This document shows positions 36,356-45,299 of a DNA stretch of 64,000 bases, in pieces (positions within the stretch are counted from its first letter, which is position 1; each line of letters begins with the position of its first letter). The position numbers and the translations under genes are program-made. The notes under the pieces were generated by a model. It saw nothing but the letters and a program-made list of their open reading frames with translations, did not search any database and was not told where the DNA came from. The stretch comes from Helicobacter sp. 12S02634-8. Lineage in GTDB: Bacteria > Campylobacterota > Campylobacteria > Campylobacterales > Helicobacteraceae. The stretch lies in the NCBI RefSeq assembly GCF_002272865.1, contig NZ_MLAP01000001.1, positions 1 through 64,000 of the forward strand. Direction: 5' to 3'.

Positions 36356-38599
36356 TCAAAGCTTGATGATTTTAGTGCCAAAACCTCCCATTTGCGGGGG
36401 TGCGTCGCAAAATGAGAGGACTTTTGGGTGTGTGGAGAGGAATTCTTTGATTGCAAAAGAAAGCTTGCCTGTGCCGATTCCGTGATAGACAATCACTTCA
36501 TCAAAGCCTGCTATGAGTGCATCTGAGAGGAATTTATCCAATTGTTCGATGGCTTCTTGTGCGCGTAATCCGTGTAGGTCTAGGCTGATGTTAGCTTTTG
36601 TGGGGGGAGAGTAGTGGAGTTTTGTTGGGGCTTGGAGCTTGGTGTTTGCGATGACTTTGAGTTCTTTTGCATTGATTTTGAGTTTGATACCTCCATCGAG
36701 CTCTAAAAGGCATGAATCTCCATTTTTACCGATGACTACGCCCTTTGCAGAGCCGTATTTGACCCGATTGCCAATGTTGATTTCTTTTTGGGTCTTTTGG
36801 GCGTGTGCTTGGAGTTCGCTTTGTTTTTTGAGAGAAGATAGGATTTTATTGGCGTTATTGATACCTTTATGCAAGCTGCTGATTTCTTTGTCTTTGATAA
36901 CAGCTTTGAGTGCATCGAGGGCTTTTTGGTAGGTATTTTGGAGTTGTGATTTTTCTTTTGTGTAATCGGCTTTGAGTGCTGTGATGAGCTCTTGTTGTTC
37001 GATTTTTTTTCGTTCATATTGGGCGATTTGTGTTTCTAGTTCGTGGGCTTTTTGCTTCAGAGAAATTTCAAGTTGTGCAGATTTTTCTATCAAGGTATTG
37101 AGTTTTTCTTTATCTTGTCCATAAACTAGCTTGGCTTTTGCGATGAGATTTTCAGGGATTCCATATCGTTTAGCAGTTTCAAACGCATAGCTTTTGCCGA
37201 TACTGCCTTGGAGGAATTCATAAGTAGGCATTTGTCTGTCTGCATCAAAGATAGCTGCGCACATTTGAATCCTTGAGTCTTGTGCCATCAAGCTTGATAG
37301 ACGTTTGTGGTGGGTGGTCACGATGATTTTAGCTTCTTTATCTAGCAAGACCTCTAAAAGCACCTTATAAAGGCTGCTAGCTTCATCAGCATCTGTGCCA
37401 AGTTCGATTTCATCTATGCCAATGAGTAAATCAGGGAGATTGAGGATTTGGCTAAAATGGAGCATTCTGCCTGCAAAGGTTGAAATATCATTTTTGCTAT
37501 TTTGGGGGTCTGCAATGATGGTGGATATGTTTTTGAAGTTCGGGATTTTAGAGGCAGCAGCATTGATTTTCATCGGGAGCAAGTATTTATGGAGAAAGAC
37601 ACTGCTTAAAATCGATTTAAGTAACATTGTTTTGCCCCCTGCATTGACCCCTGTGATCATCAATAGCGCAGAAGAAAAGTCAATGCTGATGGGCTTTGGG
37701 TGTGAGAGTGCGGGGTGGGAGAAGTCTTTGAGTATGATGACTTTGTCTGTGGCTTTGTTGGTGATGAATTCAAGGTTATAAGTCTGGGCAAACTTGACTC
37801 TTGCTTGGAGATGGTCGAATCGATCAAATTCTTTATTGATATATTTTAAAAATAAAATATGCTTGCCTAAGAGTTTGGAGATATTTTTGCAGATTTCATA
37901 AACGCAAGCTTGCAGTTTGTCATCAAGTGCAGCAATTTTTTGATGGATACTATGTATTTCATTGGGTAAAAGATAGAAAAAGCCCCCTTGGGAGCGCGCG
38001 ATAATAATCCCTTTGATGACGTGGTTGAACCCAGCTTTTAGCAATAATGCTTCATTGCCATTGATATAATGGATTTGTTTATCGATGAGATATGTAGCGA
38101 GCTTGGGGGCGTTTAATAGCTCGCTCATTGTCCTTGCAATCTGGCTTTTTTGTCTTGATATGGATTGTTGTAAGCTGTCAAAGTCTTCATAAATCCCTGC
38201 TTTGATCTGCGCGTCATTTTCAAAATTTTTACTCAAATCTTTGAGCTCTTGGGGGATTTGGATATTTTGGAGATATTTGTAGAGATGTGTGTTTTCAGGG
38301 ATTTGCTGGAGAGATTTTAGATAGAGAAAATAGCGGATTAGTTTGATGAATTCAAAGATTTCTGTGAGTTTGAGGACGCCAAATTTTTTGAGATGTAATA
38401 TCTCTGTGTCTAGGGCCTTGAGCTTGGGCGGGGGCGTGAATACTAATGTGTCTAGCTCTTTGATAAACGCTCCTAAACTCACTCTATCGCCCTCTAGGCA
38501 AATCGGTTTTTTGCGTGCAAAAAACCCCTCAAAAGAGCTGATAAACGCACTCAAATCGAGCTTGTCAATAAGACTTTGATAGGAGGGATTGTCTTGCAT
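36356..38599 (-). CDS. mutS2: Endonuclease MutS2
   Basis: A 747-residue MutS2. The ATPase core has Walker A TGVNAGGKTMLLKS and Walker B LLIGIDEIELGTDADE, a long coiled coil (about residues 480-600) and a C-terminal Smr nuclease domain with SLDLHGLRAQEAIEQLD and YHGIGTGKLSFAIKEFL. In H. pylori MutS2 limits recombination; in Bacillus it acts on collided ribosomes. It is last in the run dapC-murC-membrane protein-mutS2, the order known in H. pylori. Confidence 0.95.
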   Translation of the reverse strand: MQDNPSYQSLIDKLDLSAFISSFEGFFARKKPICLEGDRVSLGAFIKELDTLVFTPPPKLKALDTEILHLKKFGVLKLTEIFEFIKLIRYFLYLKSLQQIPENTHLYKYLQNIQIPQELKDLSKNFENDAQIKAGIYEDFDSLQQSISRQKSQIARTMSELLNAPKLATYLIDKQIHYINGNEALLLKAGFNHVIKGIIIARSQGGFFYLLPNEIHSIHQKIAALDDKLQACVYEICKNISKLLGKHILFLKYINKEFDRFDHLQARVKFAQTYNLEFITNKATDKVIILKDFSHPALSHPKPISIDFSSALLMITGVNAGGKTMLLKSILSSVFLHKYLLPMKINAAASKIPNFKNISTIIADPQNSKNDISTFAGRMLHFSQILNLPDLLIGIDEIELGTDADEASSLYKVLLEVLLDKEAKIIVTTHHKRLSSLMAQDSRIQMCAAIFDADRQMPTYEFLQGSIGKSYAFETAKRYGIPENLIAKAKLVYGQDKEKLNTLIEKSAQLEISLKQKAHELETQIAQYERKKIEQQELITALKADYTKEKSQLQNTYQKALDALKAVIKDKEISSLHKGINNANKILSSLKKQSELQAHAQKTQKEINIGNRVKYGSAKGVVIGKNGDSCLLELDGGIKLKINAKELKVIANTKLQAPTKLHYSPPTKANISLDLHGLRAQEAIEQLDKFLSDALIAGFDEVIVYHGIGTGKLSFAIKEFLSTHPKVLSFCDAPPQMGGFGTKIIKL

Positions 38600-39009
38600 T
38601 AATCTCTTTGCAGCTCTTCTTGGAGATTTCTAGAACTCTCTTCGGGTGCGACTTCTTGGGTCGTGATTTTGCATGTGTCTAGGGAAATGATGATATTATT
38701 CATCGGACCATTTTTTTTGCCTATAAGACTCAAAGTGCCTGTTACGAGGTTGAAATTTTCTCTATTGATGATGACCCCTCCACACTCCAATGACTCCCCT
38801 CTCAAAAAGGCAGTTTGGAGCAACATATCGTTTTTATCTGATTTGCTCTGAAAATAGCTATAGATAGTGGCAAAGACCCCAAATGCGATTAAAACCACAA
38901 GGGCGATAATTTTTTGCTTGGTGGTGATAATACCAAAATCTCTCAAGACAAAATACAAAAGTATGAGCGTGAGGGCAAGCACCAAAAAGATAGCTAAAAG
39001 TGCGGGCAT
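38599..39009 (-). CDS. Small membrane protein between murC and mutS2, unknown
   Basis: A 136-residue protein with two N-terminal hydrophobic helices (about residues 3-24 and 35-55) and a soluble beta-rich tail containing ESLECGGVIINRENFNLVTG. H. pylori has a hypothetical gene in the same place. It abuts mutS2 and murC by single-base overlaps, so it is part of one operon. No function known. Confidence 0.8.
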   Translation of the reverse strand: MPALLAIFLVLALTLILLYFVLRDFGIITTKQKIIALVVLIAFGVFATIYSYFQSKSDKNDMLLQTAFLRGESLECGGVIINRENFNLVTGTLSLIGKKNGPMNNIIISLDTCKITTQEVAPEESSRNLQEELQRD

Positions 39010-40343
39010 TATTTTTCTCCTCTTAATTGATAAGTAATATCCCCTGCTCCAAGTCCGATAGCGATACCATTTTGAATTGTTTGGATCACTCTGTCTTGAT
39101 GGATCAATTCTAAGGTATTGCCATTTTTTCGGATTCTTTGGGCAAAGATGGGGCGGTAATGCCCAAAGAGTTTTTCCATATCCAGCACCATCTCAGCTTC
39201 CCCCGCCCTCCATACAGGCAAGATAATCAGCTCATCATAGCCTTGTGTAAAGCATTGCTGGAAACCCTCAAGATTATCGAGCAGTCTTGAATATTTATGT
39301 GGCTGCCAAATCGCAATGATTTTATGGTTTTGTTTGGCTTGGGCATAGATTTTGACTGATTCGAGCGTGGCTTTGACTTCAGTGGGGTGATGGGCATAAT
39401 CATCGATAATCGTCAAATCACCTTTTTGTATGATATCAAAACGTTTTTTGATACCTTTAAAGTGTAGCAAATTTTCTCTGATCTCTTCTATACTGAGCTC
39501 ACTCATTGCTGTTAAAATCGCTAAAGAAGCGTTGATAGCTGTATGCCCTCCAAAGCCCCATACCTCAAACTCACCCAAATCTTTCAAGCTAAAACGTGTA
39601 TAAGGCTCATCATCTTTGAGGTAAAAAGAGATATTGCTGATGTCTTTAGAGGGGCTGAGTCGGCAAGATTCTTGCTCAAATGTGCCTAAAAATGGGTCTT
39701 CGATATTGATACAGCGCCTAGAGGCCATATGGAGAAACTCACGATAAGCACCATAGAAATTTTCCAGATTATGCCCATAGCTTTCCATATGTTCAGGCTC
39801 TGCGTTGGTGATCACAGCATAATAGGGGTTGGAATTCAAAAAGCTTTTATCTGATTCATCGGCTTCAAAAATAATGCTTTGACTTTGGATTTCTCTGACA
39901 TTAGAGCCATATTCTTTGGTATCTGCTCCAATGATTGCCCCAAAATGTGGGAAAATAGCGCTCAACATCGCGCTTGTCGTGCTTTTGCCGTGTGCGCCAC
40001 AGATACTAAAAACGCGTTTGTTGCATAAAATAAATTCCAATGCTTCTTTTCTGGAGAGAATTAAAATTTCTTTTTTTTTGCCCTCTTGGATCTCGATATT
40101 ATCGGGCTTGATGATTGCAGAGTGTATGATGAGGTCTTGGTCAGTGATTGCTGCTGGAGTATGGGGAATGCTGATGGGGATACCTATGGAGCTAAGATAC
40201 TTTGTCGCGTTGCTGTGGGCGATATCAGAGCCACTGATTTTAGCCCCTTGGGCTTTGAGATATTTGGCAAGTCCTGAGATGCCGATCCCACCGATACCAA
40301 TGAAATGGATTTTGAGTTTGCCGATATCTTTTTTGAGAATCAT
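39009..40343 (-). CDS. murC: UDP-N-acetylmuramate--L-alanine ligase
   Basis: MurC adds L-Ala to UDP-MurNAc. The 444-residue protein has the N-terminal [16 protein letters not shown] nucleotide-sugar motif, the ATP loop [37 protein letters not shown] and [14 protein letters not shown]. Length and motifs are normal. One-base overlaps join it to the aminotransferase and to the small membrane protein. Confidence 0.96.
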   Translation of the reverse strand: MILKKDIGKLKIHFIGIGGIGISGLAKYLKAQGAKISGSDIAHSNATKYLSSIGIPISIPHTPAAITDQDLIIHSAIIKPDNIEIQEGKKKEILILSRKEALEFILCNKRVFSICGAHGKSTTSAMLSAIFPHFGAIIGADTKEYGSNVREIQSQSIIFEADESDKSFLNSNPYYAVITNAEPEHMESYGHNLENFYGAYREFLHMASRRCINIEDPFLGTFEQESCRLSPSKDISNISFYLKDDEPYTRFSLKDLGEFEVWGFGGHTAINASLAILTAMSELSIEEIRENLLHFKGIKKRFDIIQKGDLTIIDDYAHHPTEVKATLESVKIYAQAKQNHKIIAIWQPHKYSRLLDNLEGFQQCFTQGYDELIILPVWRAGEAEMVLDMEKLFGHYRPIFAQRIRKNGNTLELIHQDRVIQTIQNGIAIGLGAGDITYQLRGEK

Positions 40344-41479
40344 TATTTGCCTTTTAGGTAAGAATTAAGAAAACTTGCAATGCATTTTAAAGCCTCCTTC
40401 AAGACACTCTCTTCATATACAAGTGCGATCCTGACATAGCCCTCTCCTCCCCCATCTCTGCCTAAAAAACTCCCTGGCAGCACCAAAATCCCCTCTTGCT
40501 CATAGAGTTTTTGTGTAAACTCAATATCTTTACCCACAAAAAGCCATAGATAAAATGTATATGGGGCAATGGGCGTGTCGGGGAATATTTCTTGGGCTAT
40601 TTTGAGATTAGCAGCATATTTTTTTCGGATATTTTCACTTTCAATGCGATCTTCCCAAGCAGTCGCACTCGCTCTTTGGATAGGATTAGGGATTGCACAG
40701 CCAAGGTAGGTGCGGTATTGTTGATAGCTCTTTAAAATTTTAGAATCTCCTGCAATAAAGCCGCTTCTAAGGCCAGGGGCTGAGGAGCGCTTGGAGATGG
40801 AGTTGAGGGCTAAGATGTTTTTAAAATCTTGATTGCCAATCCCATAAGAAGCTTCTAAAATAGAGTGGGGTGGGGTTGTCTGGTAGATATCACTATAGCA
40901 TTCATCATTGAGCAAGACAAAGTCATATTCAAGCGCCCAACGCACCCAAATTTGCAGCTCTTCTAGCGTGAGAGTAGCGCCTGTTGGGTTATTGGGCGAA
41001 TTCAAGATGACTAAATCCACTTGCTTTCTTTGTTCTAAGCTTAGAGTTGGCTTGAAATCGTTGGATTTTTCTAAGTGCATATAAATGCTTTTAGCCCTAG
41101 AGGCCTTGGCAGCTCCCTCATAGATTTGATAAAACGGATTGGGATGGGCGATAGTGGGATTAGGGGTATCAAAAAGCAAAAATTGCGGGAAGTTGAAAAG
41201 CACTTCTCTTGTGCCAAAGGTCGGGAGTAGTTCGTTGGGAGCTAGCTTGATACCAAAACGGCTTTGGACAAAGCCAATCTGAGCGTTTTTAAGATAATCT
41301 TCACCGATACTTTTGGGGTAATAGCGCAATTCATCTGTGTGGCTTTTGAGGGCGTCTTGGATTGTGGCGGGCGTTGGGAATTGTGGCTCACCGATCGTGA
41401 GGGTCAAACCCTCTTTTTTGGGGGTGATGGGGGCAATGAGGTTTTTTAGTCTTTCAAATGGATAGGGCTGAAAATTCAC
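40343..41479 (-). CDS. dapC: PLP aminotransferase, probable N-succinyldiaminopimelate aminotransferase (DapC-like)
   Basis: A 378-residue fold-type I aminotransferase with [16 protein letters not shown], the [11 protein letters not shown] region and the PLP lysine motif [16 protein letters not shown]. In epsilon-group bacteria the gene next to murC is taken as the lysine-pathway DapC; this supplies meso-DAP for the wall made by MurC. The start is GTG at 41479 with an AGAG box. Other substrates (aspartate, kynurenine) cannot be excluded from sequence. Confidence 0.82.
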   Translation of the reverse strand: MNFQPYPFERLKNLIAPITPKKEGLTLTIGEPQFPTPATIQDALKSHTDELRYYPKSIGEDYLKNAQIGFVQSRFGIKLAPNELLPTFGTREVLFNFPQFLLFDTPNPTIAHPNPFYQIYEGAAKASRAKSIYMHLEKSNDFKPTLSLEQRKQVDLVILNSPNNPTGATLTLEELQIWVRWALEYDFVLLNDECYSDIYQTTPPHSILEASYGIGNQDFKNILALNSISKRSSAPGLRSGFIAGDSKILKSYQQYRTYLGCAIPNPIQRASATAWEDRIESENIRKKYAANLKIAQEIFPDTPIAPYTFYLWLFVGKDIEFTQKLYEQEGILVLPGSFLGRDGGGEGYVRIALVYEESVLKEALKCIASFLNSYLKGK

Positions 41480-41585
41480 TTTTTTGCTCTCTTTAATTCT
41501 CTTTTTTTAAGTTAGACTCAAGGCTGTCTTTGGATAATGTTATTTGTAATTGTATAGAAATTTTTGTGAATTTTTGCTTTGGGTC

Positions 41586-41614
41586 TTGATTTTTTCCTAA
41601 AGGATTGCTAGAAT
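41586..41614 (+). promoter_or_regulatory. Putative promoter of the tRNA cluster
   Basis: TTGATT (41586-41591) and TAGAAT (41609-41614) are separated by 17 bp and lie 26 bp before tRNA-Gly. This is the best full -35/-10 pair in the window. Confidence 0.6.
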
Positions 41615-41640
41615 TACGCCCTTAGATGATTGAAATATTT

Positions 41641-41715
41641 GCGGGAATAGCTCAGTGGTAGAGCACAACCTTGCCAAGGTTGGGGCCGCGGGTTCGACCC
41701 CCGTTTCCCGCTCCA
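41641..41715 (+). tRNA. tRNA-Gly(GCC)
   Basis: A 75-nt cloverleaf GCGGGAATAGCTCAG to TTCCCGCTCCA with encoded CCA. The loop TTGCCAA between AACC and GGTT gives anticodon GCC. Confidence 0.96.
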
Positions 41716-41816
41716 TACTTTTGACTTTCTTTTTGAGATAAATAATTCTCTTAGAATATTTTTATTTTTGAAATACTTAATGAGTCAATGATTGATGTAT
41801 GTCTTTGTGATACAAT

Positions 41817-41904
41817 GCCCGGATGGTGGAACCGGTAGACACAAGGGACTTAAAATCCCTCGGATATTACTTCCGTGCCGGTTCAAGTCCGGCTCCGGGC
41901 ACCA
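41817..41904 (+). tRNA. tRNA-Leu(TAA)
   Basis: An 88-nt class II tRNA with a long variable arm (TCGGATATTACTTCCGTG) and encoded CCA. The loop CTTAAAA gives anticodon TAA. Acceptor GCCCGGA pairs with TCCGGGC. Confidence 0.96.
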
Positions 41905-41929
41905 TGGATCATAGACCCCCATTAAAGAG

Positions 41930-42004
41930 GGCGACATAGCCAAGTGGTAAGGCATGGGCCTGCAAAGCCTTGATTCCTCGGTTCGAATCCGAGTGTCGCC
42001 TCCA
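41930..42004 (+). tRNA. tRNA-Cys(GCA)
   Basis: A 75-nt cloverleaf GGCGACATAGCCAAG to GTGTCGCCTCCA. The loop CTGCAAA gives anticodon GCA; discriminator U before CCA is the known cysteine identity base. Confidence 0.96.
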
Positions 42005-42036
42005 GATTTTATTCACTACAATCCAATGAGATATTT

Positions 42037-42124
42037 CGGGAGATGGCTGAGTGGTTGAAAGCGGCGGTCTTGAAAACCGTTGAGGGTCACACCTCCGGGG
42101 GTTCGAATCCCTCTCTCCCGGCCA
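42037..42124 (+). tRNA. tRNA-Ser(TGA)
   Basis: An 88-nt class II tRNA with acceptor CGGGAGA/TCTCCCG, a long variable arm (TTGAGGGTCACACCTCCG) and encoded CCA. The loop CTTGAAA gives anticodon TGA. A T-run follows the 3' end. Confidence 0.95.
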
Positions 42125-42496
42125 GCTTATTTTTCTTGAATCAAGCCCTTAAATTTCAAACTCTTAAATCAAGCTCTTGAACCAATCTCAAATCATATGA
42201 TTTATTTTTTTCAATCCCTTAAAATCATTTCTTTCATACTCTATTTTTCTATACTCCATTTTTCCCATGCCCCCTCACTTTTTTATCCTCTTTGATTGCT
42301 TTGTGAATATTTTATCTTTTATCCCCCGCTCTTTGTCTTATCTTATCTTGCCTTATTTTGTCTTGTCTTAATGATTTGTTGTTTATCAAAATTTGTCAAA
42401 ATCTCCTATCAAAACCCCCTATAGCAATCGCCCAAGCTATGTATGCTATGAGGACAAGAGGGCTTTGGGGAGGGAGCGAGGAAACAAGGAGGAAAA
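42125..42496 (+). other. Pyrimidine-rich intergenic region without a gene
   Basis: A 372-bp gap between tRNA-Ser and the first DUF1090 gene. It is strongly T/C-rich with short degenerate TCTTATCTTG/TTGTCTTG repeats (about 42335-42372) and small palindromes such as CTTGAATCAAG. A 67-codon frame at 42358 has no ribosome-binding site and overlaps the real start at 42497. The last 60 bp presumably hold the promoter of the downstream genes. Confidence 0.5.
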
Positions 42497-42883
42497 ATGC
42501 AAAAAATTTTAATAGTGCCGATGATTTTTGCGGCTTTTGTGTATGGTGGGGCTATTTGTGATTTTAAGATAAAAGACTTGCAAACCCAAATCCAAGACGC
42601 ACAAAACAAAGCACACACACAAAGGGCAGCAGAGCTCATCAAGAAGCTTGAAGCTTTTAAGAAAGATTGCAAGGATTCTGATATTTTAGCTGATATCCAT
42701 CACAACATAGAAGTCACCCAAAATCAATACAAACAAGCAAAAGCCCATCTCTCTCAAGCCCAATCTCAAGGCGATCCCCACGCAATCAGACAAGCCCAAA
42801 TCGAAGTCAAGATCGCTAATATGCAGTTTGTCGCTGCACAACAAGAATTATTGCGTATGAAAGATTTGCTCAAAAATCCTTAA
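42497..42883 (+). CDS. DUF1090 family periplasmic protein
   Basis: A 128-residue protein with a signal peptide (residues 1-18) and mature start AICDFKIKDLQTQIQDAQNK. The pattern of a leading Cys, an ALExF-type helix and a second Cys (KDCKDSDIL) matches DUF1090 (E. coli YqjC group), predicted to be a helical hairpin in the periplasm. A second related gene follows. The AAGGAGG box is strong. Function unknown. Confidence 0.75.
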   Translation: MQKILIVPMIFAAFVYGGAICDFKIKDLQTQIQDAQNKAHTQRAAELIKKLEAFKKDCKDSDILADIHHNIEVTQNQYKQAKAHLSQAQSQGDPHAIRQAQIEVKIANMQFVAAQQELLRMKDLLKNP

Positions 42884-42969
42884 ACTTAATCTTGTTTTTA
42901 AGATTTTTTCCCTACAATGCGAGGGTTTTTTAATATTTTAGTAATCATATTTTACAACTAGGAGTTTTG

Positions 42970-43386
42970 ATGAAAAAGATATTATCTTGTGGTTTTGTGC
43001 TAGGGAGTGTTTTGGGAGGTGTGTTGCTAGCAGGTCCGATTTGTGATTTTAAGGCTAAAGATCTCCAAAACCAAATCGATCACGCCAATAAAAACGGACA
43101 AAAGCACAGAGTCTCTGAGCTTTCACACGCACTCAAAGAGGTGCAAGACCATTGTGATGATCAAAAAATGCTTGCAAAAAGTAAAGAAAAAATAAGCCAA
43201 ACAGAGCATAAAATCTCTGAAGTCAAAGACAAGATTACAGCACTCAAGGCCAAGGGCAAGACAGATAAAGTCAGAGAGCAAGAAATGAAGCTTAAAATGC
43301 TCCAAACTGAACTAGAATTTTATCGCAAGGATTATCAAGAAAAGCAAGATCTATCAAGTGGCAACAAAGTAAGCCCTAAGCCTTAA
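42970..43386 (+). CDS. DUF1090 family periplasmic protein, tandem paralogue
   Basis: A 138-residue protein with a signal peptide ending near LLAG and the same layout as its upstream neighbour: PICDFKAKDLQNQIDHANKN, a second Cys in DHCDDQKML, then a long charged coiled coil. It is clearly a diverged duplicate. ATG 42970 follows TAGGAG. A separate promoter may lie in the 86-bp AT-rich gap. Function unknown. Confidence 0.75.
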   Translation: MKKILSCGFVLGSVLGGVLLAGPICDFKAKDLQNQIDHANKNGQKHRVSELSHALKEVQDHCDDQKMLAKSKEKISQTEHKISEVKDKITALKAKGKTDKVREQEMKLKMLQTELEFYRKDYQEKQDLSSGNKVSPKP

Positions 43387-43443
43387 GTAGATGATTTAAA
43401 TTTTGGTATGATTGTATAATTTTTTGATAATGAGAGGGATTGT

Positions 43444-45018
43444 ATGGATTATGCCAATTCTGTTTTGAGTCTTTTGGTGCCTATTTGCGTGATTGCTTTG
43501 GTATTTATCACCAAAAGAGTAGTGCTTTCTTTGTTTTTTGGTATCGTCTTGGGTGGGGTGATGATGCATTATGACCATTTTTGGGGGATTTTTGCTTATA
43601 TTTATGAGAGAATTTCCTCGGTTATTTTTAGCCTAAAAACCACCGATACAGGCACTTGGGATATTGCAATCAGCTGGTGGAGTGTTTATGTATTTGGATT
43701 TTTGATTTTACTAGGGATTTTGACTCAAGTGATTTCGCACTCTGGGGCAGTCAATGCTTTTGTGCAGTGGGCAAGACATCGAATCAAGACCCCGCAAGGA
43801 TCAGAATTCATAGCCTTTTTAGCTGGAATAGTGATTTTTATTGATGATTATTTCAATGCCCTCACCGTGGGTCAGATCTCCAAATCCCTCAATGACGCTA
43901 ACCACTCTACAAGGGAGCGGCTTGCTTATGTGATTGATTCGACTTCAGCGCCTGTGTGTATTTTAATGCCTATTTCAAGCTGGGGGGCTTATATCATAGG
44001 AATCATGCAGACAAGTGTGCCGCCCTCTGTGGGCGATGGTCTGTTTGTGCTGATGGGGAGTGTATGGAGCAATTATTATGCGTGGTTTGCCCTTTTAGCG
44101 GTGTTTTTGACAATCTATTGGCAGGTCAATCTCCCTGCAATGTCTAAATATCGCAATATGGGCGTGAGCGATTTGTTGCGTGATGGAGATTTCAAGAAGC
44201 CCTCAAGTTCGGTATGGCTGCTCATTATTCCTGTGCTAGTTTTGATGGTTTCTATTGGCTCAATGATTCTATGGACAGGTTATCACGCAAGCAAGGAAGC
44301 CACACTTTTTGTGATACTCAAAAACACCGATACAGCATTTTCGCTTTTTTATGGCGGGTTGTTTGCGTTGGTGTTGAGTGTTTTGATTTCGTGGAAATAT
44401 TTGCCCCCTAGCTCGCTTTTACCTATGATCACCCAAGGTATCAAAAGTATGCTTCCAGCAATTTTGATTTTAATTTTGGCTTGGGCGATAGGTCCTGTGA
44501 TACGAGATGATATGCAAACAGGGGTGTATCTAGCCCACTTGAGTAAGGAGTTTTTATCCCAAGGTGCTGTGGTGGCAATGCCGATGATTTTGTTTTTGAT
44601 TTCTGGATTTATCGCATTTGCCACAGGGACTAGCTGGGGGACATTTGCTATCATGCTGCCTATTGGCGTGAGTGTGGTGGGCGCTTCAGGGGGAGATATG
44701 ATCCTTTCGATTTCAGCTGTGCTTGCTGGGGCTGTGTATGGTGATCACGCTTCGCCAATTTCGGATACAACGATTTTATCAGCTACAGGGGCAGGGTGCT
44801 CTGTGCAGAGTCATTTCATCACGCAACTCCCCTATGCGACCACTGCGGCTTTGTGTGCGTTTGTGAGTTTTGGAGTGGCGAGTTTGAGTGATTCGCTTTT
44901 GGTGGGCTATGGCGTGGGGATTGCGTTATTGGTGGGGTTGTTTTATTTTTATAAGATTTATTTTGCCCCCTCTCCATCAAATCTGCCTCCATCAAGCCCC
45001 TCTCCAACAGTTTGCTAA
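43444..45018 (+). CDS. NhaC-family Na+/H+ antiporter
   Basis: A 524-residue membrane protein with about 11-12 hydrophobic helices. Motifs include FIDDYFNALTVGQISK with the buried Asp pair, DSTSAPVCILMPISSWGAY, ATGTSWGTFAIMLPI and GDHASPISDTTILSATGAGC, all typical of the NhaC family. The cargo could be Na+/H+ or a dicarboxylate/amino acid, since NhaC relatives vary. The C-terminal tail is Pro/Ser-rich. Confidence 0.85.
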   Translation: MDYANSVLSLLVPICVIALVFITKRVVLSLFFGIVLGGVMMHYDHFWGIFAYIYERISSVIFSLKTTDTGTWDIAISWWSVYVFGFLILLGILTQVISHSGAVNAFVQWARHRIKTPQGSEFIAFLAGIVIFIDDYFNALTVGQISKSLNDANHSTRERLAYVIDSTSAPVCILMPISSWGAYIIGIMQTSVPPSVGDGLFVLMGSVWSNYYAWFALLAVFLTIYWQVNLPAMSKYRNMGVSDLLRDGDFKKPSSSVWLLIIPVLVLMVSIGSMILWTGYHASKEATLFVILKNTDTAFSLFYGGLFALVLSVLISWKYLPPSSLLPMITQGIKSMLPAILILILAWAIGPVIRDDMQTGVYLAHLSKEFLSQGAVVAMPMILFLISGFIAFATGTSWGTFAIMLPIGVSVVGASGGDMILSISAVLAGAVYGDHASPISDTTILSATGAGCSVQSHFITQLPYATTAALCAFVSFGVASLSDSLLVGYGVGIALLVGLFYFYKIYFAPSPSNLPPSSPSPTVC

Positions 45019-45119
45019 GCCCTTGGCTTGATGGGTCTATGTTCTTTTAGTTTTTGGCTCTTTGTGCGGAGTTTGCACTAGATGAGTGCCTTTTGTCTTT
45101 GGATTTTAAAAAGATAAGA

Positions 45120-45129
45120 GGGGGGGGGG
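45120..45129. repeat. G10 homopolymer upstream of tcuC
   Basis: A run of ten Gs about 170 bp upstream of tcuC, in the 281-bp gap after the NhaC gene. It is outside any credible frame. Confidence 0.7.
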
Positions 45130-45243
45130 ATTTATCGCTTCAAACCCAGCTAGAGCAAGCCCTTAAGGTCTGTATAGAAATGTGGCATTTAGTAAAAGTA
45201 AGTATTTTTTTGTTTACATTTTAGAAGTCTTTAAGTAAAAACA

Positions 45244-45282
45244 TATCAAAGTTTAAATTGTTTTATCAAAGATTTATCAAAA
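45244..45282 (+). promoter_or_regulatory. Three TATCAAA repeats before tcuC
   Basis: TATCAAAG at 45244-45251 and 45264-45271 and TATCAAAA at 45275-45282, immediately before the ribosome-binding site of tcuC. Their spacing (20 and 11 bp, about two turns and one turn) suggests a regulator-binding array, but the regulator is not in this window. Confidence 0.4.
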
Positions 45283-45299
45283 CAAACTAGGAGAGCGTT

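Noticed and set aside
41641-42124. Genomic island integrated at the tRNA cluster
   Set aside because: No integrase, no repeated tRNA 3' end noticed downstream and neighbouring genes are of normal character; only raised as a possibility for the DUF1090 pair.
42358-42561. 67-codon frame before the first DUF1090 gene
   Set aside because: Lies in pyrimidine-rich low-complexity DNA, overlaps the well-supported start at 42497 and has no Shine-Dalgarno.
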